Made by a program: the position numbers and the translations under genes
Notes under the pieces: model-generated
Database searches by the model: none
What the model was told of the DNA's origin: nothing
What the model saw: only the letters and a program-made list of their open reading frames with translations
Shown here: positions 18,055 through 26,648 of the stretch, piece after piece
Position numbering within the stretch: position 1 is the stretch's first letter
How the letters are laid out: every line of letters begins with the position of its first letter
Source of the DNA: Betaproteobacteria bacterium Ga0077532
Lineage (GTDB): Bacteria; Pseudomonadota; Gammaproteobacteria; Burkholderiales; Ga0077523
Direction: 5' to 3'
Length of the DNA: 64,000 nt
NCBI GenBank assembly: GCA_001464895.1
Contig: LNEE01000051.1
Coordinates: 1 to 64,000, forward strand

Positions 18055-18262
18055 GGACGCGACGCTTCCCACCCGGCGACGTGGCGCCGCGCAGGACGGG
18101 TTGGGGACAGCCCTGGAATGCACGGACCGTTATCCGGCGTCTACGGCCTGCCCGACCGGGAATTGAGGAGACCGACGCCGCCTGGGCACGCATCGGACGG
18201 TGACCGCGGCACGGCGGCCGCCACACCGAGTCGGAGACGCGTTCCGTCGTCGCGAAGAATTT
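18055..18262. other. Upstream region of the kinase, no gene seen
   Basis: This 208-bp stretch lies between the kinase start and repeat array 2 and must hold the kinase promoter. No clear promoter consensus or coding frame stands out. Confidence 0.5.
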
Positions 18263-19045
18263 CGTGGGTCGAGCTGCAGCTCGACGCGGCGATGGCTTGA
18301 GCACATCGATGAATCCAGGAACACGGGCGTCGGGCGAAGCCCGACCCACGGGGGTTGTTTTCAGCGCCGCGGCATCCATTCGCGAAGGCCCCTTCGTGGG
18401 TCGAGCATCGCTCGACGCGGCGAGGGCTTGGGCGCAGCAGTGAATCCAGGAACGCGGGCGTCGGGCGAAGCCCGACCCACGGGGGTTTTCGTGGGTCGAG
18501 CATCGCTCGACGCGGCGTGGGCTTGGGCGCAGCAGTGAATCCAGGAACGCGGGCGTCGAGCGATAGCTCGACCCACGGGGGTTGTGCCCAGCACCGAGGC
18601 ATCCAGTCGCGAAGGCCCTTCGTGGGTCGAGCATCGCTCGACGCAGCGCTGGCTTGGGCGGAGCAGTGAATCCAGGAACGCGAGCGTCGAGCGATGCTCG
18701 ACCCACGGGGGTTGTGCCCAGCCCCGAGGCATCCCGTCGCGCAGTCCCTTCGTGGGTCGAGCATCGCTCGACGCGGCGAGGGCTTGGGCGCAGCAGTGAA
18801 TCCAGGAACGCGGGCGTCGGGCGAAGCCCGACCCACGGGGGTTGCGAAGGCCCCTTCGTGGGTCGAGCATCGCTCGACGCGGCGTGGGCTTGGGCGCAGC
18901 GGCGAATCCAGGAATGCACGCGTCGGGCGAAGCCCGACCCACGGGGGGTGTTTTCAGCGCCGAGGCATCCAGTCGCGAAGGCCCCTTCGTGGGTCGAGCA
19001 TCGCTCGACGCAGCGCTGGCTTGGGCGCAGCAGTGAATCCAGTAA
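18263..19045. repeat. Array 2 of the 130-bp repeat family (seven units, inverted relative to array 1)
   Basis: Units begin with CGTGGGTCGAGC at 18263, 18395, 18490, 18621, 18751, 18857 and 18988. Most spacings are 130-132 bp; two shorter spacings (95 and 106 bp) are internal deletions of the spacer. The last unit stops after about 57 bp. The hairpins GTCGAGCATCGCTCGAC and GTCGGGCGAAGCCCGAC alternate. The array is in the opposite orientation to array 1 and lies between the kinase and VF530 genes. Confidence 0.93.
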
Positions 19046-19217
19046 CCCAGGGGCACTTGGTCCGCGTGGTTGAACGATCCGGCCTTTCGGGAGACTCAGA
19101 CCGTTGCGTCCGGCTTCGCCGAGCTTTGATGGCGCCGAGGAATCGCAGGCGTCGCGAAAGGCGTGATCATCGCAGGGCCGGCAACATACCCACTCTCGAA
19201 CCCACCGCGAGCCTCCC

Positions 19218-19451
19218 ATGAACGACAGTCCTCCGCCGCCGCAGCCGCGCAATCCACTGCATGGTCTGACGCTCGAAGCCATCCTCACAGCCCTGGTCGC
19301 CGAGCACGGATGGCGCGGTCTGGCGGCGCGCATTCCGCTGCGCTGCTTCATCAACGAACCCAGCATCAAGAGCAGCCTGAAGTTTCTGCGGGCGACGCCC
19401 TGGGCCCGCACACAGGTCGAGGAACTCTATCTGCTCACCCAGCGCAAGTGA
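19218..19451 (+). CDS. VF530 family (DUF2132) small DNA-binding protein
   Basis: A 77-residue protein with the full family signature: [16 protein letters not shown], then IPLRCF, then [17 protein letters not shown]. The family was named after Vibrio fischeri VF530, whose structure resembles DNA-binding folds; its cellular role is not established. The ATG at 19218 directly precedes the conserved region, with a Pro-rich N-terminal lead. It stands alone between repeat array 2 and a PEP-CTERM gene. No regulatory motif was seen. Confidence 0.92.
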   Translation: MNDSPPPPQPRNPLHGLTLEAILTALVAEHGWRGLAARIPLRCFINEPSIKSSLKFLRATPWARTQVEELYLLTQRK

Positions 19452-19533
19452 GGGCAGTTCCCGGGATCCTGCCTGGGCGGGAGGTGCGGGAGAAACCAAG
19501 ACGGGTCAACGGCAAACCAGGGGCCAGAAAAGG

Positions 19534-19566
19534 AAACACCCGCGGAACATGGTGTCCGCGGGTGTT
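19534..19566 (-). terminator. Intrinsic terminator for the small PEP-CTERM gene
   Basis: A 13-bp perfect stem AAACACCCGCGGA / TCCGCGGGTGTTT with a 7-nt loop. On the minus strand it is followed by CCTTTTCT. On the plus strand the stem is followed by TCGTTT, so it may work in both directions. It lies 43 bp downstream of the gene ending at 19609. Confidence 0.85.
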
Positions 19567-19608
19567 TTCGTTTCGCCGGCAGGCAACCCGCCGGATGTAT
19601 TTGGACGA

Positions 19609-20025
19609 TCAGCCGCGCTTGCGGCGATTCGCCATCAGACCCAGCAGACCAAGCCCACCGGCCAGCATGGCGTAGGTCTGGGGTTCCGGCACCGGAGTGA
19701 TGGTGTAGAAGCCGCCGTAGCCGCCCGTACCGGAGCCGAGGAAAGTGAGCGCGTAGGTGCCAGCGGCGAGACCGGTGAACGAGAATCCGTCGTCCGGATT
19801 GGTGTCGATCGCAGTGAACGGGATGGACGGGGCCTGCAACAGGGCACCGAACCACGTGATACCGGAAGAGTTCGTGTCACCCATCAGGTCGAACGGCGTC
19901 GCCACCGTGAACGTGTAGGCATTGGCGAACGATCCGGATGTCAGATCGAACACGGACGTCGTCTGCGCCGAGGCGCCGGTGGACGCCAGAAGTGCTGCTG
20001 CAATGATGGCAAGTTTGAATTTCAT
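19609..20025 (-). CDS. Small FxDxA-type PEP-CTERM protein
   Basis: A 138-residue exported protein. A signal peptide (MKFKLAIIAAALLASTGASA) precedes a short mature part with FDLTSGSFANAYTFTV, GLAAGTYALTFLGSG and similar beta-rich segments, matching the FxDxA PEP-CTERM group. The C-terminus is a full sorting signal: VPEPQTYAMLAGGLGLLGL then ANRRKRG. Exosortase-dependent processing is expected. The ATG at 20025 is supported by the signal peptide. Function beyond the surface location is unknown. Confidence 0.87.
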   Translation of the reverse strand: MKFKLAIIAAALLASTGASAQTTSVFDLTSGSFANAYTFTVATPFDLMGDTNSSGITWFGALLQAPSIPFTAIDTNPDDGFSFTGLAAGTYALTFLGSGTGGYGGFYTITPVPEPQTYAMLAGGLGLLGLMANRRKRG

Positions 20026-20753
20026 GGTCTTCTCCAAATCAACGATCGGTGGGCGGAACAACGTCTGCACATCCGTCGTGGTCCCCGCAAAACAACGTGT
20101 TTCGAAGCACCCGCCGAGGCGGCGCTCCACCTTCCAGCTTCCGGACGGCGGCCTGACCTGCACCACCCTTTCGGCCTCTCGTTCGGTACGCCCACCACTG
20201 GCGACCTTGGAGCCCGGAGCACCTGCTCTTGCAACGGCCGAGAAAAGCTTGACGTGTCGTAGACAGCAATTCACGTGCAAGTTCTCTCAGGCCACTGATT
20301 CGTTGAGAACAACAGGGCGCCTGCTGGCATACGCGGGAGGGTTTTCCAGCACCGTGTCAGTGCAGGCGACAGTCCCCGCGACTGACATCGGTGCGGAGCC
20401 AGCACTGCGCCGTCGAGAAACTCGCCCTGTGAGCCTCTGGTCTCGAGCGCATCGAGACGATCAACGGCATCCCGCTCTGGGACCAGTGGCGCATCCGCCA
20501 TCTGCCGTCCGACGAAGTACCCGTGACCGCAGGCGCAATCGGAACGCCGTGGCGCATTGCGAGACGGACGCGCGACTGGAACGCGTCAACGGGTGGATAT
20601 GCGATGTCGCCTCGACTCTCGCGGCGGTGCGGCCGGCATCGGGGTGCGCGGCCGCGCGGAACGATGCCGCCCTTGTGCGGTACGCTCGGGTGCCTGGCGA
20701 TGCGGGCCGCGCACCTGCACGCCCCCGGCGCCCGGCAACCACCGGAGACCACG
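20026..20753. other. Gene-poor stretch of 728 bp, possible coding remnant
   Basis: It holds the promoter region of the minus-strand PEP-CTERM gene and the leader of the SMP-30 gene. Around 20440-20520 the plus frame reads ERIETINGIPLWDQWRIRHL, which looks protein-like but is closed by a stop upstream and has no start; I could not assign a family. It may be the end of a decayed gene. Nothing else was recognised. Confidence 0.4.
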
Positions 20754-21728
20754 ATGACCGACGGCCCGCACATCCCCTTCTCCCCGAACGCGCGCTACCC
20801 CGACCCGGCCGTCGAGACGCTGCACCCGACCTTCGGCGCGCTGCGACTTTTCTCTGCGACCGTCGAGCAACTCGCCAGTGGATGCCGCTGGGCCGAAGGG
20901 CCGCAGTGGTTCGCCGACCATCGATGCCTGCTGTGGAGCGACATTCCGAACAATCGCATCCTGCGCTGGGACGATGCCTCGGGACATGCAACCACCTTTC
21001 GCGCTCCGTCGAACAACGCGAACGGCCTCGCGCGCGACCGCCAGGGCCGACTGCTCGCCTGTGAGCACCTTACCCGGCGCGTCACCCGCACCGAGCCCGA
21101 CGGCACGATCACCGTGCTGGCCGACGCGTTCGAAGGCGCCCGCCTCAATTCGCCGAACGACATCGTCTGCACGCGCAACGGCGACATCTGGTTCACGGAT
21201 CCGAGCTTCGGCATCCACGGGTGGTGGGAAGGCGCGCCAGCGCAGCAGGAGCGGCCGCACGCCGTCTATCGCATCGATGCCGCGACGGGCGCGCTGCACT
21301 GCCTGATGGACGATCTCGCCGCCCCCAACGGCCTCGCCTTCTCGCCGGACGAATCGGTGTTCTACGTCGTCGAGAGCCGCGCCGCGCCGAACCGGCTCAT
21401 CTGGGCGTGGGATGTAACCCCGGGCGGCAGACTCTCGAACAAGCGACTGCACATCGACGCCGACGGCGCCGGCGCGCTCGACGGCATGGCGGTCGACGCA
21501 GCCGGCAACCTGTGGTGCGGCTTCGGCACCGATGGCCGGCCCGGCGCGCCTGCCGAAGGTCTGGACGGAGTGCGGATCTTCGATCGCGACGGTCGGCCCA
21601 TCGGCCACATCCACCTGCCCGAGCGCTGCGCCAACGTGTGCTTCGGTGGCGTGAATCGCAACCGGCTCTTCATAGCAGCCAGCCACTCGCTCTATGCGCT
21701 GTACGTGAACGTGCAAGGCGCCGGGTGA
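20754..21728 (+). CDS. SMP-30/gluconolactonase/LRE family protein
   Basis: A 324-residue six-bladed beta-propeller lactonase. Conserved pieces are EGPQWFADHRCLLWSDIPNNRI (the metal-binding Glu lies in EGP), NSPNDIVCTRNGDIWFTDPSFG (the NDI/FTDP motifs), APNGLAFSPDESVFYVVES and DGMAVDAAGNLWCG. These bind a divalent metal and fit hydrolysis of aldonolactones such as gluconolactone. There is no signal peptide, so it is cytoplasmic. The ATG at 20754 has GGAG about 8 nt upstream. No sugar dehydrogenase is directly adjacent. It ends 4 bp from the convergent GFA gene. Confidence 0.9.
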   Translation: MTDGPHIPFSPNARYPDPAVETLHPTFGALRLFSATVEQLASGCRWAEGPQWFADHRCLLWSDIPNNRILRWDDASGHATTFRAPSNNANGLARDRQGRLLACEHLTRRVTRTEPDGTITVLADAFEGARLNSPNDIVCTRNGDIWFTDPSFGIHGWWEGAPAQQERPHAVYRIDAATGALHCLMDDLAAPNGLAFSPDESVFYVVESRAAPNRLIWAWDVTPGGRLSNKRLHIDADGAGALDGMAVDAAGNLWCGFGTDGRPGAPAEGLDGVRIFDRDGRPIGHIHLPERCANVCFGGVNRNRLFIAASHSLYALYVNVQGAG

Positions 21729-21732
21729 AACT

Positions 21733-22161
21733 TCACACGGGCTTCGCCGCCTGCGGAGCCCCGGCCTGATGCTCGACACGTTCGAGGGCCACATCAAGGC
21801 ACGCCCAGGCCGGCGCGCTGCCGGCCCACATGTTCATCACCGGCGTGACCGATGACGGGTCGTCCAGCGTTCCCACCCGCACGACGGTGAACTGCGGCCG
21901 CGCCGACGAGTTCGCGAAGAGATGCGATCCGCAGCGCGCGCAGAAACGCCGACGCACATCGTTGCCACTGTCGGCCTTCACGGTGAACTCGCTCATGGCA
22001 CCCGACACGTCGACCGCAGAGGTCGGGACGACCATGTTCACCGTGCCGTTCGCGGCCGTGCGCTGGCAGTCGCGGCACCAGCAGATCCGCGTGGTGATGG
22101 GTTCCGTCGAGATTCGATAGTGCACGTCGCCGCAGAGGCAACGTCCGGTGCGTTCGGTCAT
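21733..22161 (-). CDS. GFA family (Mss4-like) zinc protein
   Basis: A 142-residue protein of the glutathione-dependent formaldehyde-activating (GFA/CENP-V) family. Zinc-binding cysteines are CLCG near residue 8-11, CWCRDC near 28-33 and CARC around 75. Family members are diverse and only a few are shown to bind glutathione, so formaldehyde detoxification is not implied. The start at 22161 is followed directly by the conserved RCLCGDVHY. It is divergent from, and abuts, the broken transporter whose homology begins about 15 bp away. Confidence 0.88.
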   Translation of the reverse strand: MTERTGRCLCGDVHYRISTEPITTRICWCRDCQRTAANGTVNMVVPTSAVDVSGAMSEFTVKADSGNDVRRRFCARCGSHLFANSSARPQFTVVRVGTLDDPSSVTPVMNMWAGSAPAWACLDVALERVEHQAGAPQAAKPV

Positions 22162-22171
22162 TCGGGACTCC

Positions 22172-22894
22172 TCGATCGGGATCGCTCCCGCGCTGGTCGT
22201 GGTGTGGGTTCGGCGGAATGTCGAGGAACCCGAGCTCTTCCGCAACCACCGCGCGAACAGCCCACCCGTCGGCGCGGTCCATCTGTTCCTCGCGTTCAAA
22301 CCGCGCTTCCTCGCCACGACGCTGAAGGCCACGGTGATGATCGCGGGCGCGCAGGGTGGCGTGTGCTGCCTGCTCACCTGGATGCCGACGCACCTGAAGA
22401 CGGTGAAGCAACTCTCCACCACCAGCACCGGCGGCTAACTCTTCATCCACATCCTCGGCGCGTTCTGCGGGTTCGTCGTCGGTGCGGATCTGTCCGATGC
22501 GCTCGGCCGCAAGCGCACCTCCCTCATCTCGGCCGCGGGCTCGATCGTGATGATCCTCGTGTACATGTTCGTGCCACGCGGCAACACGATGGTCTCCATC
22601 CTCGGATTTCCGCTCGGGTTCTTCGCCCTGATGATGTTCTCGCCCATGGGGCCCTTCCTGTCGGAGCTGTATCCGACCGTGGTGCGCGCCACGTGCCAGG
22701 GGTTCTGCTACAGCGCAGGCCGCGCGGTCGGCGCCGTGTCCCCGGCCCTGGTCGGGTTCCTGTCCGAACGGATGCCGCTCGGCTACGCGATCGGAATCTA
22801 CGCCTTCGGCGCCTACGCGCTGATGGTCGCCGGCCTGCTGATGCTGCCCGCGACCCGGGGTCGGTCGCTGCTTTCGATCGGAACAACTCCGTAG
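22172..22894 (+). pseudogene. Broken MFS transporter (C-terminal half with internal stop)
   Basis: One continuous frame encodes the second half of a major facilitator superfamily permease: WVRRNVEEPELF, ATVMIAGAQGGVCCLLTWMPTHL, then a TAA at 22436-22438, then LFIHILGAFCGFVVGADLSDALGRKRT (the D-x-x-GRK motif) and four more helices ending at 22894. The N-terminal half (about six helices) is missing, and no start codon fits. The stop replaces one codon inside a helix and the frame is the same on both sides, so a nonsense change plus a 5' deletion explain it. Confidence 0.85.
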
Positions 22895-22946
22895 GACCCG
22901 TACCGCCCTCCACTGCCCAGGAGCCCGCGAAAGCGACGGTTCCGGT

Positions 22947-22996
22947 CGAAGCGCTTCCTTGCATCGACCGCTCTCGGGGCCATGGGCCCCTCCTAC
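22947..22996. repeat. Single inverted copy of the repeat found at 1-255
   Basis: The sequence from 22961 to 22996 (GCATCGACCGCTCTCGGGG, then CCATGGGCCCCTCCTACA) matches the reverse complement of bases 52-88 with about four mismatches. The similarity continues to about 22947. It lies between the broken transporter and the LrgB gene end. Confidence 0.75.
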
Positions 22997-23059
22997 ACAA
23001 GCCGTCTCTTCGGTCGCCCCAGGTGGATGCGCCACGAACTGCAGGAGCGGGCCACGCCC

Positions 23060-23770
23060 TCAAAGCACCAACGGCAGCACGATCCCCTGCAGAAGCGCCG
23101 CCAGCGCGAGCGCGAGGGCCGCGTAGACCCCGGCCTCGTTGCTGACCTGATACGCGCGGGCGGTCCCGATGCCGTGCGCGGTGAGACCGGCCGCGAACCC
23201 ACGGGCCTTCCAGTTGCGGAACCGGAACAGGTTGAAGAGCGGCGTCACGATGATCGCGCCCACCACACCAGTGAGCAGCACGGCGCACATCGAGATGCTC
23301 GCGATGCCGCCGATGCTCTCGCTCACCGCCATGGCCACCGGCGCGGTGGCGGACTTCGGCAGAAGAGAGAGCGTGATGACATCCGACAATCCGGCCACTT
23401 GGCACAGCCCCCATGTCACGCCGACCGACACCAGAACGCCGACCAGCAACGCTCCGACCACGGGGACGATCTGCCGACGCACGGCCTTCCCGTGCTCGAT
23501 GATCGTGACGCCGAGCGCGATGGTGGCAGGCCCCAGAAGAAAGTGGACGAACTGGGCGCCCGCAAAGAACTCCTCATAGGGTGTGTCCGTCAGCCAGAGC
23601 AAAAAGCCCAGGAGCAGCGACGAACCGGCCACCGGATTCGCCCATGCGGCGCCGCCAGCGGCATCCTGCAAACGCCGCGCGAGGACCCAGGCCCCAAGTG
23701 TCAGGAAGAGCCACAGCAGGGGCTTCGCCTTGAGGAAGACCCACAGTTCGAAGATCGGCGGCGGATTCAC
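23060..23770 (-). CDS. LrgB/CidB family membrane protein
   Basis: A 236-residue inner-membrane protein with about seven helices. Family hallmarks are FLLGPATIALGVTI, LLPKSATAPVAMAVSE and GTARAYQVSNEAGVYAALA. LrgB/CidB proteins work with a small holin-like partner in programmed lysis or in export of small metabolites such as glycolate or pyruvate. The start is a GTG at 23770 that overlaps the LrgA stop by 4 nt (GTGA), as expected for coupled genes. No regulator gene (for example LysR or LytSR) is adjacent. Confidence 0.9.
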   Translation of the reverse strand: MNPPPIFELWVFLKAKPLLWLFLTLGAWVLARRLQDAAGGAAWANPVAGSSLLLGFLLWLTDTPYEEFFAGAQFVHFLLGPATIALGVTIIEHGKAVRRQIVPVVGALLVGVLVSVGVTWGLCQVAGLSDVITLSLLPKSATAPVAMAVSESIGGIASISMCAVLLTGVVGAIIVTPLFNLFRFRNWKARGFAAGLTAHGIGTARAYQVSNEAGVYAALALALAALLQGIVLPLVL

Positions 23771-24120
23771 GAGGCGTCGTCCTCCCCGCGGCGCGAGAGC
23801 ACGGTGAACGTGGCGGCGGTGGCGACGAGCGTGACGACCGTCGCCACCATCACGACCCAGACGACGTCCCAGGCCGCCGGACCGAGGCTGCGCAACTGGA
23901 ACAGGATGCCCGCCGACACCGGTACGAACATGAGCCCGAGGTTGGCCAACAGTCCGCGGGCAACGCCCTCGCCCGACTGACCGAGGTGACCACCCAGCGC
24001 CGACCACGCGAGCAGGAGCAGCAGCCCGACGATGGGGCCGGGCACCGGCCAGTGCGCAAGATGGGACACCGCTTCTCCGGCCAACTGGAAAAGCAGCAGT
24101 GCCGCAAAACCTTCGATCAT
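23767..24120 (-). CDS. CidA/LrgA family holin-like protein
   Basis: A 117-residue membrane protein with four predicted helices. The sequence LLLFQLAGEAVSHLAHWPVPGPIVGLLLLL is the family signature, including the conserved PGPIVG. FVPVSAGILFQ in the second half also matches. It partners with the downstream LrgB protein. The ATG at 24120 starts immediately before the first helix. An in-frame upstream extension runs into repeat array 3 and is not credible. Confidence 0.9.
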   Translation of the reverse strand: MIEGFAALLLFQLAGEAVSHLAHWPVPGPIVGLLLLLAWSALGGHLGQSGEGVARGLLANLGLMFVPVSAGILFQLRSLGPAAWDVVWVVMVATVVTLVATAATFTVLSRRGEDDAS

Positions 24121-24360
24121 CGATCGGACTCCCTCTGAGGATGCATTGGCAGGGCCCGCCGATTGCTCTCCCGAGTGGCGAGCGCGCATGCGCAACCACC
24201 ATCCATCAAGTGCCCCGGCAGACTTCACGTTGCCGGAGTCTATCGAAACCGGTTCCGTCCACGATCTCGAATCGACGGGAGCGATCGCCGTGTCCCGGTC
24301 AGGGAAGAGAGGCGCGGGACGGCTGTGCTCGGCGCCGGAGAATCCAATCGCGATGAATTG
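24121..24360. other. Intergenic region upstream of the lrgAB pair
   Basis: 240 bp between the LrgA start and array 3. It should contain the lrgAB promoter. I see no coding frame and no confident promoter motif. Confidence 0.5.
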
Positions 24361-24967
24361 CGTGGGTCGAGCATCGCTCGACGCGGCGAGGGCTTGGGCG
24401 CAGCGACGCATCCAAAATCGCGGGCGTCGAGCGAAGCTCGACCCACGGGGGGTGTTTCCGGCGTCGATGAATCCAGTGGCGAGCGCCCTTCGTGGGTCGA
24501 GCATCGCTCGACGCGGCGATGCCTTGGGTACAGCGACGAATCCAGGATCGCGGGCGTCGAGCGAAGCTCGACCCACGGGGGTTGCTCTCAGCGTCGATGA
24601 ATCCAGTGGCGAACGCCCTTCGTGGGTCGAGCATCGCTCGACGCGGCGATGGCTTGGGCGCAGCGACGCATCCAAAATCGCGGGCGTCGAGCGAAGCTCG
24701 ACCCACGGGGGTTGTTTCCGGCGTCGATGAATCCAATGGCGAGCGCCCTTCGTGGGTCGAGCATCGCTCGACGCGGCGAGGGCTTGGGCGCAGAGGCGAA
24801 TCCAGGATCGCGGGCGTCGAGCGAAGCTCGACCCACGGGGGTTGATTTCAGCGTCGATGAGTCCAATGGCGAGCGCCCTTCGTGGGTCGAGCATCAGCTC
24901 GACGCGGCGATGCCTTGGGTACAGCGACGCATCCAAAATCGCGGGCGTCGAGCGAAGCTCGACCCAC
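24361..24967. repeat. Array 3 of the 130-bp repeat family (five units)
   Basis: Units start at 24361, 24491, 24621, 24751 and 24881 with an exact 130-bp period, in the same orientation as array 2. The fifth unit stops after its second hairpin at 24967 and has one inserted base in its first hairpin loop. In this array the second hairpin is always the A/T-paired version, GTCGAGCGAAGCTCGAC, whereas arrays 1 and 2 use both versions. The spacer sequence differs from the other arrays (CGTCGATGAATCCA), so each array has been homogenised internally. Confidence 0.94.
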
Positions 24968-25059
24968 AGAGCCTTGCTGGTCGCCACACCATCTCCCGCC
25001 AGAGCTGCTCGGACTCCACAGTCATCGATCAGTGCGGCGGCACTCCCTCCAGCCCCACC

Positions 25060-25542
25060 TCATGCCGCCAAGCGGAGCGAAGCCCCGCGCAACCCCGTTC
25101 CGCGCGACGCCATCACCGCACCAAGCACCGCCGCCAGCAGCAGCGCCAGCCCGGCCGGTGCAGGCACCGGACGCAGTCCGAAGCTCACGCTCGCACTGCC
25201 CACCGCGATGTCGCCAACCGTTGCCGCATCCGCGCTGCCGACGGCTTCGATGTTCAGGGAACCTCCCGTGCCGGAGGGCCGTTCGAAGTAGCGTTCGAAC
25301 GTGCGCACGATCTCGTCGATGAGCAGGTCGGGACCACCGACGAGCGTGATGCGAACCACGCCCTCGCCGAATCCGCCCCCTTGCACCGACGTGGCAGAGA
25401 GATCGATGTCGCGCAGCGCGATGTCCCACTGGACGTCAACGATGGCGTCAAGCACTTCCACGGCGAGTGGGCTGTCGTTCGGCTTGTGGGCCAGGGCGGG
25501 CAGGCAGAGGAGCGACAACAGGATGGAGACGAACAGCCGCAA
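25060..25542 (-). CDS. Exported protein with HupE-like N-terminus and VPAPAG sorting tail
   Basis: A 160-residue protein. The signal peptide MRLFVSILLSLLCLPALA is followed by HKPNDSPLAVEVLDAIVDVQ and WDIALRDIDLS. This resembles the periplasmic N-terminal region of HupE/UreJ-type membrane proteins, but the following membrane helices are absent. The C-terminus is PVPAPAGLALLLAAVLGAVM then ASRGTGLRG, a variant of the PEP-CTERM/VPLPA sorting signals. It lies 125 bp downstream of the HlyD-type adaptor on the same strand and may share its transcript. Function unknown; possibly a surface-anchored version of that ectodomain. Confidence 0.7.
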   Translation of the reverse strand: MRLFVSILLSLLCLPALAHKPNDSPLAVEVLDAIVDVQWDIALRDIDLSATSVQGGGFGEGVVRITLVGGPDLLIDEIVRTFERYFERPSGTGGSLNIEAVGSADAATVGDIAVGSASVSFGLRPVPAPAGLALLLAAVLGAVMASRGTGLRGASLRLAA

Positions 25543-25667
25543 GTGACCTCCCCGGGAGTCCGCCGCCCGATGGTGGACGACCGTTCAGGGACCACTACGC
25601 AGCGTTCGAGATCGTGGATGCGCACACTTGGTCGGCGACCGCACCAGCGTGGACGGCCCCGCGTGGT

Positions 25668-26648
25668 TCAGCGGCTGGCGGTGAGCGCCTTGGCGGGGAC
25701 GGGAGCGACCGCGGAGGTGCGGCGCGGCGCGGCGGGCGCGGGCTCGGCCTTCGCCGGAGCCGGCGCGGCCGCGGGAGGCGCGCCTAGCGCCTCGAACGCG
25801 ACCTTGCATCGCACACCCGCGAGGATCTCGCCGGTGGGGTTCTGGAGTTCGAGACGGATGCCGAAGGTGCCGCTGGCGGGGTCGAGCACCCGGTCGATGA
25901 CCGCCACTTTCGCGGTGCTCGTGGCACTGCCTTGAATCGCAGGCGTGACCCGCGCGGCCATGCCGAGCTTCACCTGGCGGTAGGCATCGGCAGGCAGGAG
26001 CGCCTCGACGTTGAGCACGTCGGTCTGGGCGAGTCGCAGCATCGGGCGGCGCCCCGCGCCGGATTCGGCCAGCTCGCCGGGATGAAGGATGCGCTCCATC
26101 ACCACGCCGTTGATCGGGCTCTTGATGGTCTTCAGTCGGATGATCGCCAGCTGACGCTGGTATTCGATCTCGGCGAGTTTCCGGTTGTCCTCGGCGGCAA
26201 TCAGTTCGGCCTCGGCGGTCAGGCGTTCGTTCAGGGCTTCATCCTGCTGCTGGGCCGGCAGGAAGTCCTGCTTGGTGAGCTCGCGTGTGCGGGCGAACTT
26301 GCGCTTGGTGAGGTGCAGCTTCGACTGGCTCGCCCGGATGGCGCCGTCCATCTCGGCCCGGAACTTGGCGCCCTGCGCGAGCGAGCGCTCGACGGAAGTG
26401 TCCACGAGCGCGATCTCCTGGCCCTTCTGGACACGATCGCCGCGATCCACGGAGATCCGCTCGATCAGCCCCTCGATCGGACTCCGGATCTCGAGCACCT
26501 GGCGGGGCTGGATGACGCAGTCGAAGTCGGCGGCGGCCGCGGCGGGGCCGGCAAGAAGTGTCCCGATCACGGCAAAGCACCACCACAGAAGCCCCTGGCG
26601 CACCGATGAAACGGTCTGGGTCGGACGCAAACTCCGGTTGTCGATCAC
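25668..26648 (-). CDS. HlyD/RND-type periplasmic adaptor protein
   Basis: A 326-residue adaptor. A hydrophobic N-terminal segment (LLWWCFAVIGTLLAGPAAAAA) acts as signal or anchor. A lipoyl half-motif (RSPIEGLIERISVDRGDRVQKGQ), a coiled-coil hairpin rich in Lys/Glu (about 95-160), the second lipoyl half (TIKSPINGVVMERILHPGE) and a beta-barrel follow. The tail is Ala/Pro-rich and disordered. The start is a GTG at 26648 with AGGAGAG 8 nt upstream. No RND pump or ABC exporter is adjacent. It is divergent from the GAF-HlyD gene at 27046, so both adaptors likely belong to one secretion system. Confidence 0.85.
   Translation of the reverse strand: MIDNRSLRPTQTVSSVRQGLLWWCFAVIGTLLAGPAAAAADFDCVIQPRQVLEIRSPIEGLIERISVDRGDRVQKGQEIALVDTSVERSLAQGAKFRAEMDGAIRASQSKLHLTKRKFARTRELTKQDFLPAQQQDEALNERLTAEAELIAAEDNRKLAEIEYQRQLAIIRLKTIKSPINGVVMERILHPGELAESGAGRRPMLRLAQTDVLNVEALLPADAYRQVKLGMAARVTPAIQGSATSTAKVAVIDRVLDPASGTFGIRLELQNPTGEILAGVRCKVAFEALGAPPAAAPAPAKAEPAPAAPRRTSAVAPVPAKALTASR

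Noticed and set aside
11596-24967. CRISPR array interpretation of the 130-bp repeats
   Set aside because: Spacers are themselves repeated, units are 130 bp with internal palindromes, and no cas gene is present.
23767-24987. A 406-residue protein starting in array 3 and ending in the LrgA gene
   Set aside because: The first 289 codons are repeat-derived; the true LrgA homologue starts at 24120.
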